Source: an uncultured bacterium
Lineage (GTDB): Bacteria > Planctomycetota > UBA1135 > GCA-002686595
Direction of reading: 5' to 3'
Assembly (NCBI GenBank): GCA_937905825.1
Contig: CALCXM010000189.1
Coordinates: 1-43,181, forward strand
Length of the DNA: 43,181 bases
Within the stretch, counting starts at the first letter, position 1. Every line of letters begins with the position of its first letter. A program made the position numbers and the translations under genes. The notes beneath the pieces were generated by a model, which saw only the letters and a program-made list of their open reading frames with translations, searched no databases and was not told the origin of the DNA. Positions 8,856 to 16,687 of this stretch are shown one piece after another.

Positions 8856-8891
8856 CGGCCCCTGCGTTCGATTCTTCGAACGCGGGGGCCG
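8856..8891. terminator. 16-bp hairpin, likely terminator of the sigma-factor fusion gene
   Basis: CGGCCCCTGCGTTCGA (8856-8871) pairs with 8876-8891 around a TTCT loop. All 16 positions pair, one of them as a G-T wobble. It lies 69 bp after the sigma gene stop. No T-tract follows, so it may act as a processing or stability element instead of a classical rho-independent terminator. Confidence 0.55.
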
Positions 8892-8941
8892 AGTAGACGT
8901 TGATCACGGCGTGACAGCAGAACGGATCATTCCGCAGCACG

Positions 8942-8978
8942 CCTAGCCTGCTCTATTCATGAGTCCATTCGCCAATAG
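8942..8978 (+). repeat. Dispersed 37-bp repeat, copy 1
   Basis: This copy starts CCTAGCCTGCTCTA and ends GCCAATAG. It matches the minus-strand copy at 26266-26302 at 33 of 37 positions without gaps; the four differences are at repeat positions 8, 15, 25 and 29. The core TTCATGAGTC contains the palindrome TCATGA. It is intergenic, downstream of the sigma fusion. Confidence 0.6.
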
Positions 8979-9104
8979 GGCACTCTTTTGGGGAGAACAA
9001 GCCTCCTTTCTAGCCTGTGGTAGAATCCTTCAGCGGATCAGCGCCGTGGGTATCCTTGTCGCGAGCCCAGGCTTCCCCCACCGTTTCTCACACACAATCC
9101 GATC

Positions 9105-10304
9105 ATGTCCAAGGTCCTTCCATCCCATCTCGTCGTCCTAGCGGCCGCGTTCATGGCGCAGCACGCTAGCGCTGACCTCATCTCCTGGGGAGCGCCCCAA
9201 GACGCGACAGGAGCCGCCGAAGTGAGTCTCAACGGCACGCTTGTTACGGCCAAGAACTGCTGGTCGGGGGTCGGCGGAGCCGTCTCCCCCGTCGTGAACG
9301 GAGTGACCTTCGCGGCCTATGCCCCGCTCGGTTGGGACAGCGCAGGATGGGACCTCATGTACGGATCCACTTCCGGTGATGCTGGCTACGACACCATGCT
9401 CGACGATCCCCGCGCAACCAGCGGGCCCGTGCTCATGAACCCCACGGACTGGGGCGCGGTCCAACTGGACACCTTGGCCGCCTTGGCCCCTGGAACCCTC
9501 TATGAGATTCAAGTTTGGTACAGCGACCAGCGCCCGGGAACCCCGTCGAACGTGCTCAACGATCGCGTCATGAATTGCAGTTCCGCAACCGGTGCCGCAG
9601 TGCTCAGTGCCGGAACCGTCACGAATCTTGGCTCCTTAACCCAGGGCACGACAGCTCTCGGTCAGGACGCCGATCCGAACAACATCGCTGGAGTTGGAGA
9701 TACGATCTTCGGGCAGTACGTGATCGGCACGTTCACGCGGACTTCGGCGGATCCACTCTGGCTGCTGATTCAGGGAAGCCACCCGCTTCCGTCGAACGTC
9801 TTGAGTCCGCACCTCAACTCCTTCCAGATTCGCGAGTTGCCTAGCTATACCAACTTCTGCTTTGGCGACGGGACCGGTCCCAACTGCCCCTGCGGGAATT
9901 TCGGCGGGCCTGGAGAAGGCTGCCTGAACTCGGGAACAACCGGTGGTGCAAGTCTGACGGGTGCGGGCGCAGCCTCCATTTCCAATGACAGCTTCTCGCT
10001 GTCCGTCTCTGGTGTTCCCGGCGCCAAACCCGGCCTTGTTCTGCGCGGCGCGAACCAGACGGCTGGTGTGCTGGCAGGAAACGGGGTGCTGTGCACCTCT
10101 GGAAACACCGCGCGCTCCCAAGTTCAAATCACGGTGGGCGGCAGCACCGTCTTCACGAACTTCCAGGGCAGCGGATTCGGTGCGAGCAGCTACGGGATCG
10201 GCGTGCCGACCAACTACCAGTTCTGGTATCGGGACCCTACCGGATTCCCGTGTGGTGGCACGTTCAACTTCACCAACGGTGTTTCCACGGTCTGGGTTCC
10301 CTAG
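9105..10304 (+). CDS. Secreted protein with the shared Cys-rich C-terminal domain
   Basis: A 399-residue protein with a clear Sec signal peptide (cleavage near AQHASA-DLIS, about residue 23). Residues ~24-245 form a beta-rich domain of unrecognised function (WGAPQDATGAAEVS, YEIQVWYSDQRPG), somewhat like extracellular beta-sandwich domains in planctomycete secreted proteins. Residues 250-399 start NFCFGDGTGPNCPCG and match the end of the subtilase fusion at 27756-30716 in length, Cys placement and many identical segments (GVPGAKPG, TARSQVQIT, TNYQFWYRD). This tail has no terminal membrane helix or Arg cluster, so it is not PEP-CTERM. I infer a surface attachment, sorting or oligomerisation role. 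The ATG lacks an obvious Shine-Dalgarno. Confidence 0.75.
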   Translation: MSKVLPSHLVVLAAAFMAQHASADLISWGAPQDATGAAEVSLNGTLVTAKNCWSGVGGAVSPVVNGVTFAAYAPLGWDSAGWDLMYGSTSGDAGYDTMLDDPRATSGPVLMNPTDWGAVQLDTLAALAPGTLYEIQVWYSDQRPGTPSNVLNDRVMNCSSATGAAVLSAGTVTNLGSLTQGTTALGQDADPNNIAGVGDTIFGQYVIGTFTRTSADPLWLLIQGSHPLPSNVLSPHLNSFQIRELPSYTNFCFGDGTGPNCPCGNFGGPGEGCLNSGTTGGASLTGAGAASISNDSFSLSVSGVPGAKPGLVLRGANQTAGVLAGNGVLCTSGNTARSQVQITVGGSTVFTNFQGSGFGASSYGIGVPTNYQFWYRDPTGFPCGGTFNFTNGVSTVWVP

Positions 10305-10316
10305 AGGCCACTCAGC

Positions 10317-11570
10317 TCAGCGTTTCTTGTAGGTCTTGCTGACCCAACTCCCCCAGGCTTCGTCGAGTTCTTCTGGAGTCAAGCCAAAGGCTTCCTGAAG
10401 GGCTCGGCGTTGCCGGAGTGCTGGTTCCTTGTTGGGTTCGGAGTCCCCGAGCTCGGTGCTTGAAAGTGGGCGGCAAGCCAGGCTCAGGAACTTCTGCCGG
10501 TCGCCCTCGGCGACCTCGACGAGGTACTGCATTTTGGACCAGGCGATCATGTGGTCGCGGGCCCCCAGATCCGCGTAGGTCGTCCACCCGAGCATCTTCT
10601 CGGTGGTTGTGAAGAACTCGTTTTGCACCAGGTTGCGCACACGGGGCTCCCAGTTCCACGCGTCCGCGTAGTTGATCTGAGACTCTCTGCGCGCATCAAA
10701 GTAGGTCCAATGCGGATCCACTCGCTTGCTGTACACATGGGCGAGGCCATAGGTAACCCAGGGCGGTGCCTTGAAGAGGTTTTGCTCGAAGCCGTCCACG
10801 AACGAACTGGCCAGGGTATTCGCCAGCAAGCAATGCAGCATGACGTCGAAGGGCAGGTCCTTGTCCTCGAAGGGCTCTGAGACTGACTCCTGACTCAGCG
10901 CGACGATCATCCCGTCGCTGTGCCAACCCGTGCGGTAAGAGAAAGGGGCCTCGATCTGTTCGTAGGACTTGAGATAGCGGCCGTACTCGCTCTTTCGTTG
11001 GCAGAGCAGGAGCAGGAATTTGTTCCGGTGACCCAGGTGCGGGGCGTTCGCTGGCAAGCCCTCTGGGTCGATTTGGAAGTCCTCCATGAACTGGGCGTAC
11101 AGCTCCTCTGCCCGTTGTGCGTAGAGGTGCAAGCGCAGGTAGGGATCCAGGGACTTCTTGGGTGCTCGCAGCTTTCCAAGTTTCCCCTTCAAGCGCGAGA
11201 ACTCGCCCTTGAGGCGTGTTCGCTGTTCGCGGTCGTTGTCGAGCTTGAAGGTCCCGAGGCTGCTGCCGATTCTGAAGTGCGGCGTCTCAACCCAGAGCAT
11301 GGGGATGGCTCCCATGGTTTCTTGGATGGTGGTTGAGTCCTCGCCCTTTCTCCAGGTGATGAAGCCGAAGCGTTCGTATCCAAGCTTCTGCTCGAGTTCG
11401 CGCTCGCCCTTCGTGTAGGGGCAAGTTCCCTCGAACTGTTCCATGTCCTCGCCCCCCTTCCCTTGGGCCAGGCAGTGTTCCACGGGAATGAACGTCGCAC
11501 ACAGGAACACGAGTAGAAAGACGAGTCGCGGTCGGGAACAGGACGAGATTGTTTCAGTGACCATGGTCAT
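10317..11570 (-). CDS. Secreted gluzincin-like (peptidase MA/DUF1570-like) protein with missing catalytic residues
   Basis: A 417-residue protein with an N-terminal signal sequence (LVFLLVFLCATFIPVEHCLAQG, cleavage near 36). The layout resembles the peptidase MA/DUF1570 group: an opening strand VETPHFRIGSSL (~94-105), a helical region, a segment where the zinc motif should be, 'PPWVTYGLAHVYSKR' (269-283) in place of 'P-WL-x-EGLA-x-Y', and an ending QEAFGLTPEELDEAWGSWV like the common 'FG-x-s-x-eeLe-x-W' end. Where HExxH is expected the sequence is H246-C-L-L-A, so the Glu, the second His and the later Glu are all replaced. I therefore infer a non-catalytic relative. It follows the thioredoxin-like gene on the same strand across 85 bp holding a hairpin, so it may be separately transcribed. 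Family assignment is tentative. Confidence 0.6.
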   Translation of the reverse strand: MTMVTETISSCSRPRLVFLLVFLCATFIPVEHCLAQGKGGEDMEQFEGTCPYTKGERELEQKLGYERFGFITWRKGEDSTTIQETMGAIPMLWVETPHFRIGSSLGTFKLDNDREQRTRLKGEFSRLKGKLGKLRAPKKSLDPYLRLHLYAQRAEELYAQFMEDFQIDPEGLPANAPHLGHRNKFLLLLCQRKSEYGRYLKSYEQIEAPFSYRTGWHSDGMIVALSQESVSEPFEDKDLPFDVMLHCLLANTLASSFVDGFEQNLFKAPPWVTYGLAHVYSKRVDPHWTYFDARRESQINYADAWNWEPRVRNLVQNEFFTTTEKMLGWTTYADLGARDHMIAWSKMQYLVEVAEGDRQKFLSLACRPLSSTELGDSEPNKEPALRQRRALQEAFGLTPEELDEAWGSWVSKTYKKR

Positions 11571-11594
11571 TCATTCAAGTTGGGTGAATGGAAA

Positions 11595-11625
11595 GGGCGG
11601 CGAACACGCTTGGTGTCCGCCGCCC
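11595..11625 (-). terminator. Intrinsic terminator after the thioredoxin-like gene
   Basis: A 13-position stem (GGGCGGCGAACAC against 11613-11625, one A/C mismatch) closes a 5-nt loop. Read on the minus strand it is followed by TTTCC. It lies 31 bp beyond the stop of the thioredoxin-like gene and before the ATG of the gluzincin-like gene. Confidence 0.6.
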
Positions 11626-11655
11626 CACTTCTGTCCATTGCAAAACCGAGCAGCC

Positions 11656-12639
11656 TCAGCGGCTTTCCTCGCTCGCGGCTTGCTTGGCGTCCGCTTGACG
11701 CTTCAGTTGCAACCGGTAGGCAGTCTGCACGGCCTCGTTTAGCTTCGAGAGCGCAGCTTCCTCCTTGGCGATCTTGCCATTCAGCTTCTTCAGCTTCCTG
11801 GACTCAGGGCCGTCCTCTTCGAGGATCTGCTCCTGACGACTCAACAGGATGTCGAGCCGGGCGTCTTGCTCATCGAGTTTGCCGAGCAGTCCAGTGATCT
11901 TCTTGAGGGAAGACTTGGGACCCTTGGTGTACTCCGCGTCGAGCAATCCGTGCATCGACTTCCAAAGCTGCGTCCGCGACGTTTGCGACTCGAGCGGGTT
12001 GTGGTTCGATCCGTCGATCGAGCAAACGAAGAGGTGCTCGGGTTGCTCCTGCTGGAACATGTTGTGGAAGGGATGATCTGCTTCCATCACGTCCACGGGC
12101 AACTTCACGCAGTGAAACCACGCGGAGAGCAAGAAGGTCTTCTCGTTGTCCGCCCCACCTTTGAGCAGCGCTTCATCGGTGCCATTGCAAACCTTGCACT
12201 CGCGCAAGATCAGCAAGGGACGCGGATCGTCGCCGGCGATGTACTTGACCGCCTCTTCACGGGTGAGAGCCTTGCGCACCGCGCGCGCTGTCGTGCCCGT
12301 GGAGTCCTCGACAACTGCCGGAGTGTAGACCGGGTAATCCCAGGTCATCTTCAGGTAGCCCTTGGAGCTCGGGCCGCGCACGACCTTTGGAATCACCGGA
12401 ACCTTAACGGTCGGTGCTGACGGTCCAGCTCCGCTGCCGGGACGGGTGCCCGCGCTGCCGCCAGTGTCCTGGGGGCCAGAGTTGCCGCCGGTAGAACCGC
12501 TGCCTGAATCAGAGGGGGAAGACGAACTGCCTTCCGAGGGGGGTGGGGCTCATCAGCCAGGGGCTGCTGCAGCGGGCGCGCCCATCATCGTGATGAGGGC
12601 TGCGCTCAGTCCGGTGGACCAAAGTTTCTTTGAGAGCAT
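11656..12639 (-). CDS. Secreted thioredoxin-like protein with coiled-coil end; frame interrupted by tandem TGA TGA
   Basis: The start at 12639 has a good Shine-Dalgarno (GGAG, 7 nt spacing) and encodes a signal peptide (MLSKKLWSTGLSAALITMMG...). In the same frame, codons 29-30 are TGA TGA (12550-12555). After them comes a Gly/Ser/Pro linker and, from about 12396, a conserved-looking domain. That domain has the thioredoxin-like pattern 'PRPLLILRECKVCNG' with CxxC (C-K-V-C), then a helix and the AWFHCVKLPVD strand. The last ~90 residues are Lys/Glu/Leu-rich and look like a coiled coil (LLGKLDEQDARLDILLSRQ...). Removing one C from one run (12560-12563) and adding one to another (12538-12543) restores a continuous signal peptide ending ALA-DEP. 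Either this is a sequence error or the gene is broken. The thioredoxin-like role is inferred from the fold pattern only. Confidence 0.6.
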
Positions 12640-12989
12640 AAGTGGACTCCGAGTGTTGTTGAAGGAGAGCGGCTACCTTGCGAGCGACGATTCCCGTGGA
12701 GATCGAAGCGAGGTAGACCCTTCAGATACTCCCCTTTTTGGACGGGTTGTGGACAACGTTTTCCGTAAGTATTCGAGACGACTCGCGGGCAGCATGGCCG
12801 TTCCATTTCACTCGTTGCCGAGCGGAAGCGAACGGTTGGCCAGATCGCCCTCGTTCTGGGGCCTATGCCACCGATCGCAAGCCGAGGGACTGGCGAGCAG
12901 TTCAGGGGACCCGCGTGTTTCGGAAGTGGACATCCGCTATTAGATCGCGCGCACGATCTCCATTGTCTAAGCGGGTCTCTTCCTTGGGG
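12640..12989. other. Intergenic region upstream of the thioredoxin-like gene
   Basis: 350 bp between the DUF1501 stop and the thioredoxin-like start, both on the minus strand. It contains the GGAG Shine-Dalgarno for the start at 12639 and one imperfect DnaA-box-like TGTGGACAA. I see no gene, no strong promoter and only a short GATCG...CGATC inverted repeat just after the DUF1501 gene. Confidence 0.5.
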
Positions 12990-14210
12990 CTAGATCAACT
13001 CAGGGACGGGCAGTTTCTCCAGCATGATGGGCTCGTGATCCGCCTTGAACCACTGCTCAATCACCGCCGCGTAGACGCTACGGAAGTCCATGGACGGAAT
13101 CAGGTTTCCATTGTCGTCCAGCTCCGTGAGGGAAGGCGGCGTACCGGAAAGACCTCCCTTGAGCTTTCCTCCAAAGAGCAGCATCGTTCCCGCCGCGCCG
13201 TGGTCGCAACCCCCACCGCTATTCTCCTTGAGTCGCCGACCGAACTCGGAGTGGCAAAGCACGAGCGTGTCCTCGTAGGCGGAAGTGCCCTTCAAGTTTT
13301 GCATGAAGGCATGGATGCCCTCAGCGAATTCCATTTGCGGCAGGGTGGTGCTCCGGGGATTGGACGTGTGCATGTCGAAGTCCCCGTGAGTCAAAGAGTA
13401 CACCCGGCCACCAAAGCCGCCTTGGATCAGAGCGGACACCGTCTGTAGCTGCGCTCCAAATTTGGTGTAGGGGAACCGCGACTGTGGCTTGTAGGCCCTC
13501 GACAACTCTTGAATGCGCGGGCCCAGGCGGCCTGATGTCGACAGCGTCTTGGTCAAGCGCGCGAGGATTCCCGTGGGGCTTTGCGCGGGGCTCTTGCGTT
13601 GCGGCTTGCCTTCCATGTCCAGTTCTACGGCCGTTCCACAGGGCGCCATCGACTCCATGTCTTGCGGCCGTTCGAAGCAGAGGATCGGAAGGTTGGGAGC
13701 CATCATCGAGTAGGGAACCACGGACCCCACGTGAGTCAAGACTTCGGGGCTCGGGTCCGAGGCCCAAAGCTCGCGACGCATGCGCGCGACCCAGCCGTTG
13801 ACCTCCGAAGTGTGCCCAGGCAGGGCCGCTCCCCAGATCTCTCGAGCGCTGAAGTGACTCAAGGGAGAGTTTGGAAAGCCCACGCCATCGACGATGCGCA
13901 CGAACCCCTCACTCCACAACTGGTGCAAGGGAGCGAGCGCCTTTGGAAAGCCTCGGTCAGCGTCGATGCTAAGCAAGTCTCGCGCGGGAACGGCAAGGGT
14001 CGGACGCGCGCGCCGGTAGTCGTCGTTGTCCTTCGGAGCGAGAAGGCTCAAGCTGTCCAATCCTCCGAACAACTCGATCAGGACGAGATTGCGCGGACGC
14101 TCAGGCTGCTTGGATTGCAGGCTCAACCCGGGAAAAAAAAGCGGCGCGCAAGCAAGCCGGGAGGCCCCACCAAGGAAGTCACGGCGGGTCGATGTGTTTC
14201 GAGCGGGCAT
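12990..14210 (-). CDS. DUF1501 family secreted protein (Tat-type signal)
   Basis: A 406-residue protein. The start MPARNTSTRRDFLGG was chosen because it yields a twin-arginine motif (TRRDFLGG) with a hydrophobic segment, as is usual for DUF1501. The body shows family hallmarks: NLVLIELFGGLDSLSLL near the start, SHFSAREIWG, HGDFDMHTSN (H275), LCHSEFGRRL, and GGCDHGAAGTMLLFGG, the alkaline-phosphatase-like metal-site region. DUF1501 proteins are related to the sulfatase/phosphatase fold, but their substrate is unknown. It follows the DUF1800 gene with a 4-bp gap, the classic planctomycete pairing, so the two are surely co-transcribed and probably act together outside the cytoplasm. Longer upstream readings overlap the DUF1800 gene and are rejected. 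Confidence 0.9.
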   Translation of the reverse strand: MPARNTSTRRDFLGGASRLACAPLFFPGLSLQSKQPERPRNLVLIELFGGLDSLSLLAPKDNDDYRRARPTLAVPARDLLSIDADRGFPKALAPLHQLWSEGFVRIVDGVGFPNSPLSHFSAREIWGAALPGHTSEVNGWVARMRRELWASDPSPEVLTHVGSVVPYSMMAPNLPILCFERPQDMESMAPCGTAVELDMEGKPQRKSPAQSPTGILARLTKTLSTSGRLGPRIQELSRAYKPQSRFPYTKFGAQLQTVSALIQGGFGGRVYSLTHGDFDMHTSNPRSTTLPQMEFAEGIHAFMQNLKGTSAYEDTLVLCHSEFGRRLKENSGGGCDHGAAGTMLLFGGKLKGGLSGTPPSLTELDDNGNLIPSMDFRSVYAAVIEQWFKADHEPIMLEKLPVPELI

Positions 14211-14214
14211 AGGA

Positions 14215-15846
14215 CTATCCAAGCTGGGCGATGGGCGAACTGAGCAGGGTGTACGCCAAGTGACTAAGAATCCGATTGGCCTCTTCGGACCCGAGCAGCG
14301 GGCCCCGTACGTCGAAGTGCTCGCGACACCACAGAACTTCGCGCTGCAGACTCTGCAATGTGTCCTCCGTCGGAGCGCGCGCCAGATAGGCCTGCGCGAA
14401 CCACTCGATGAGTTCCTCGTCCTCCGCCTTAAAACCGAGTTCCGCCCTAGCGGTGCGCGCCAAGTCCGGCGGCCGCAGCCCATAGGCGCGCAATTCGCTG
14501 CTCAGCTTGTTGATGCGCCCCCGCGCTTGGGGCTGTAGTTCGTCGGCTCCTTCTTCTCGCATGTGCTCCTGCAGGTGACCGAGCAGGAGCCCCACGCAGT
14601 TGCCGCGCGTGGTCATGCCGGATGCGGAAATCCAAGCAGGACCTTCATCCCACCCTTTCACACTCGGTGGAGCGTAGAACTGTTGGCCTGCCAGGGTCGC
14701 GGCGAAGAAGAGGAAGGTCGATCCGTTCTGAGCCTCCAAGCGGTGACTGGCTCCCACCAGAAATTCGATCGGCCCTTGAACCCGGGTTCCAATCACCTCG
14801 GGTCGAAAGAACTCCGGGTCCCCTGCCAGCTGGCGCAACCACGGAGTGATTTCGTAGTCCAAGTCGCGCATCAACTGTGCGTACAACTCGAGCCGCTCTG
14901 GCTCTGGTGGGACCCCCTCCATCCAGGTCAGCAGGCGACGGGAAACGTGCCGCGAGCAGGCATCCTGTTGCAGAAGGATCTCCACCAAGTCAGCGCCGTC
15001 AAACTTCCCCGTCTGGCCAAGGATCGTTTTCTCGCCAAAGTCGTGCAGGTCTTCATCGAAGACAAAGACGCCGGTCTCCCCCTGAAAGCCCGTCAAGGTA
15101 CGAGCTGCCTCGCGAACATCGACTTCGGTGTAGTTGTTCACGCCCAAGCTGTAGAGCTCCATCAACTCCCTGGCGAAGTTCTCGTTGGGATGAGTCTTGC
15201 TGTTCGTGTCGTTGTCAAAGTAGCTGAGCATGGCTGGGTCTTTGACAATTCCACGCAGCAGATCATCGAAGCCGCCGAGAGCCTGGCTGCGCAGCAAGTG
15301 GTACTGAAGAATGAGTTCATAGCGGCGCAGGACCGTCTTGCTACTGGTGGGAAAGAACCCGTGCCAGAAGAGCGCAAGGCGCGCGCGCAGGGGCGATGGG
15401 GCGCCGACCATCTGATCGAACACCTCATCCATGTAGGCCCGGAACTGCTGACGATCCTTCATGCGGAAGGCACTCTGGCGCCTGATCTGTTGCTCCAACG
15501 GCAGCTTGTTGATCGGCGCGCCCTCGACCTCGAGGCTGTTGGCGTCGTAGCCGTAATCCCACTCGTTGTAGTAGAACGGTGCCGGCTTCTCCGGCATGCC
15601 ACTCGTGGCCACCCAAAGATCGAAGAGCTCCGTGGAGCGCTTGCCCACCACAGCCTGTAGCTCCTCCGGCCGAGCGCCGAAGCCGAAGCGATTGAACATG
15701 TGTTCGGCCATGACCAGATCGAGCACGGGCCCCAGCGCTTGCGCAGGCTCGGAGGCTGCCTGCCCCTGCGCGAGGGCGGATGATGTGCTCAGGCAGCAAA
15801 GGGCTGCCCAGCGGACGAACCGAATGCTTAGCTGGAATCTACGCAT
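14215..15846 (-). CDS. DUF1800 family secreted protein
   Basis: A 543-residue protein starting at ATG 15846 with a strong Shine-Dalgarno (AGGGAGAG). It has a signal peptide (WAALCCLSTSSALAQG). The DUF1800 signatures are clear: FNRFGFGARPEEL near the start, the central HPNENFARELMELYSLG (N221-E222-N223) followed by YTEVDVREAARTLTGF, and SRRLLTWMEG. The C-terminal part holds the usual 'LAGQQFYAPPSVKGWDEGPAWI' segment. The biochemical function is not established; these proteins occur with DUF1501 partners, often together with cytochrome-like or surface proteins. The gene leads a two-gene operon with DUF1501. Regulation may involve the palindrome in the promoter spacer at 15878-15889. Confidence 0.9.
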   Translation of the reverse strand: MRRFQLSIRFVRWAALCCLSTSSALAQGQAASEPAQALGPVLDLVMAEHMFNRFGFGARPEELQAVVGKRSTELFDLWVATSGMPEKPAPFYYNEWDYGYDANSLEVEGAPINKLPLEQQIRRQSAFRMKDRQQFRAYMDEVFDQMVGAPSPLRARLALFWHGFFPTSSKTVLRRYELILQYHLLRSQALGGFDDLLRGIVKDPAMLSYFDNDTNSKTHPNENFARELMELYSLGVNNYTEVDVREAARTLTGFQGETGVFVFDEDLHDFGEKTILGQTGKFDGADLVEILLQQDACSRHVSRRLLTWMEGVPPEPERLELYAQLMRDLDYEITPWLRQLAGDPEFFRPEVIGTRVQGPIEFLVGASHRLEAQNGSTFLFFAATLAGQQFYAPPSVKGWDEGPAWISASGMTTRGNCVGLLLGHLQEHMREEGADELQPQARGRINKLSSELRAYGLRPPDLARTARAELGFKAEDEELIEWFAQAYLARAPTEDTLQSLQREVLWCREHFDVRGPLLGSEEANRILSHLAYTLLSSPIAQLG

Positions 15847-16208
15847 GACGGAATTCTCTCCCTGAGATAGCTAACGGTGCAATATTGCATGCGTCAAAAG
15901 TGCGAGCTCTTGAGCAAGGCCATCCTAGTGGACGGCAGCCTTTCTCGCAATCGCGTGAACCCAATCACCCCCGGAAGGACGGCCCGTGGGTCCTGGGCGC
16001 TTGATCCTCGCCGGTTTTCAGCTCAATCGGTTCCTGGACCAGCGCGTCAATTCGCTCCCCTGTCCCACGCAAAAAAACATGCGCTGGGTACAGGGTGAGT
16101 CCGGACGACTTGGGTTGGTGTCCGGGACTAGCTTCCAAGCGGCCGCAATTCCTTGTTGCCGGGTGAAAGCGCAGGTCTTGTGGCGGTCGCAACCAAAGCT
16201 CCCCCCCC
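15847..16208. other. Intergenic region upstream of DUF1800 and downstream of the VOC gene
   Basis: 362 bp. The left ~60 bp carry the Shine-Dalgarno and candidate promoter/operator for the DUF1800 operon (listed separately). The rest shows no gene-like reading frame and no clear terminator for the VOC gene. Confidence 0.5.
15869..15897 (-). promoter_or_regulatory. Candidate promoter with 12-bp palindrome in the spacer, DUF1800 operon
   Basis: On the minus strand TTGACG (15897-15892, 5/6 to the -35 consensus) is followed after 17-18 bp by TTAGCT/TAGCTA (a weak -10). The spacer contains the perfect palindrome TGCAATATTGCA (15878-15889), which could be a repressor or activator site. The predicted start of transcription would fall very close to the Shine-Dalgarno, which weakens the case. 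Confidence 0.35.
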
Positions 16209-16625
16209 TCAACCCAAGGCACTCACAAGCAACCAGTTGATGCCAAAGGGGTCCGTAACAGGACAGGACCGAACCGCCTCGTACATCAGTTCATCGGTGG
16301 CTTCGGAACCTTTGGCCCCGGCCTCAATGAAGGCCCGCTGCAGGGCTTCCGCTTGCTCGGGTGTGGCGAGGTAGCAGGTCACCTCGACGTTCTCCGGCCC
16401 ACTCGAGTTGGAGGGCAACAGGGTCAGCCAGCCTGGACCGATGCGCCAACCGTGGGCCGCCTGCCCCTCGATGTAGTTGGGCGGACCGAGCACTTGTCCA
16501 TAGAAGCGCACGGCGTCGGCATAGGCCTTCACGAACAAGGTGATTCCAAAGGTCTCGGCGAACTGGAAGCGCGGACTTGGTTCCGGCTCGGCGAAGTAGG
16601 CTTTGCGGTATTCTTCTTCGTTCAT
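16209..16625 (-). CDS. VOC (glyoxalase/bleomycin-resistance) family protein
   Basis: A 138-residue protein of the PhnB/glyoxalase-like VOC superfamily. The paired beta-alpha-beta-beta-beta pattern is visible: FGITLFVKAYADAVRFYGQVLG (first module), WLTLLPSNSSGPENVEVTCYLATPEQAEALQRAFIEAG (middle) and SCPVTDPFGINWLLV as the final strand ('DPFG..W.l' is typical). VOC proteins use metal-dependent chemistry or bind small molecules; the acidic and His metal ligands cannot be assigned safely here. It follows the SGNH gene on the same strand with a 62-bp gap. No Shine-Dalgarno is evident upstream of the ATG. The substrate is unknown. Confidence 0.8.
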   Translation of the reverse strand: MNEEEYRKAYFAEPEPSPRFQFAETFGITLFVKAYADAVRFYGQVLGPPNYIEGQAAHGWRIGPGWLTLLPSNSSGPENVEVTCYLATPEQAEALQRAFIEAGAKGSEATDELMYEAVRSCPVTDPFGINWLLVSALG

Positions 16626-16687
16626 GGGAGGGATTGCGAGCCCATGGGGAGCCCTTTGCAGAAGGGGGATGGGCCGAAGCCCTGCAC

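Larger units (their letters stand above)
8788..9104. other. Intergenic region with a long hairpin and a dispersed repeat copy
   Basis: These 317 bp separate the sigma fusion from the next + gene. They hold the 8856-8891 hairpin and the 8942-8978 repeat copy (both listed separately). No convincing gene is present. A TGGTAGAAT stretch at 9018-9026 resembles an extended -10 element, but no matching -35 was found. Confidence 0.5.

Noticed and set aside
9018..9026. TGGTAGAAT as an extended -10 for the secreted protein gene
   Set aside because: No matching -35 and it lies 80 bp before the ATG; left as a remark only.
9852..10304. PEP-CTERM or LPXTG sorting signal on the shared tail
   Set aside because: Neither a PEP motif, a terminal hydrophobic helix nor an Arg cluster is present.
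11554..11574. Tiny 6-codon frame (ATGAATGACC) overlapping the start of the gluzincin-like gene
   Set aside because: No Shine-Dalgarno and no sign of conserved leader function; chance overlap is likely.
12746..12757. DnaA-box-like TGTGGACAA with inverted GTTGT...ACAAC
   Set aside because: Only one imperfect copy, no AT-rich unwinding region and no replication genes nearby.
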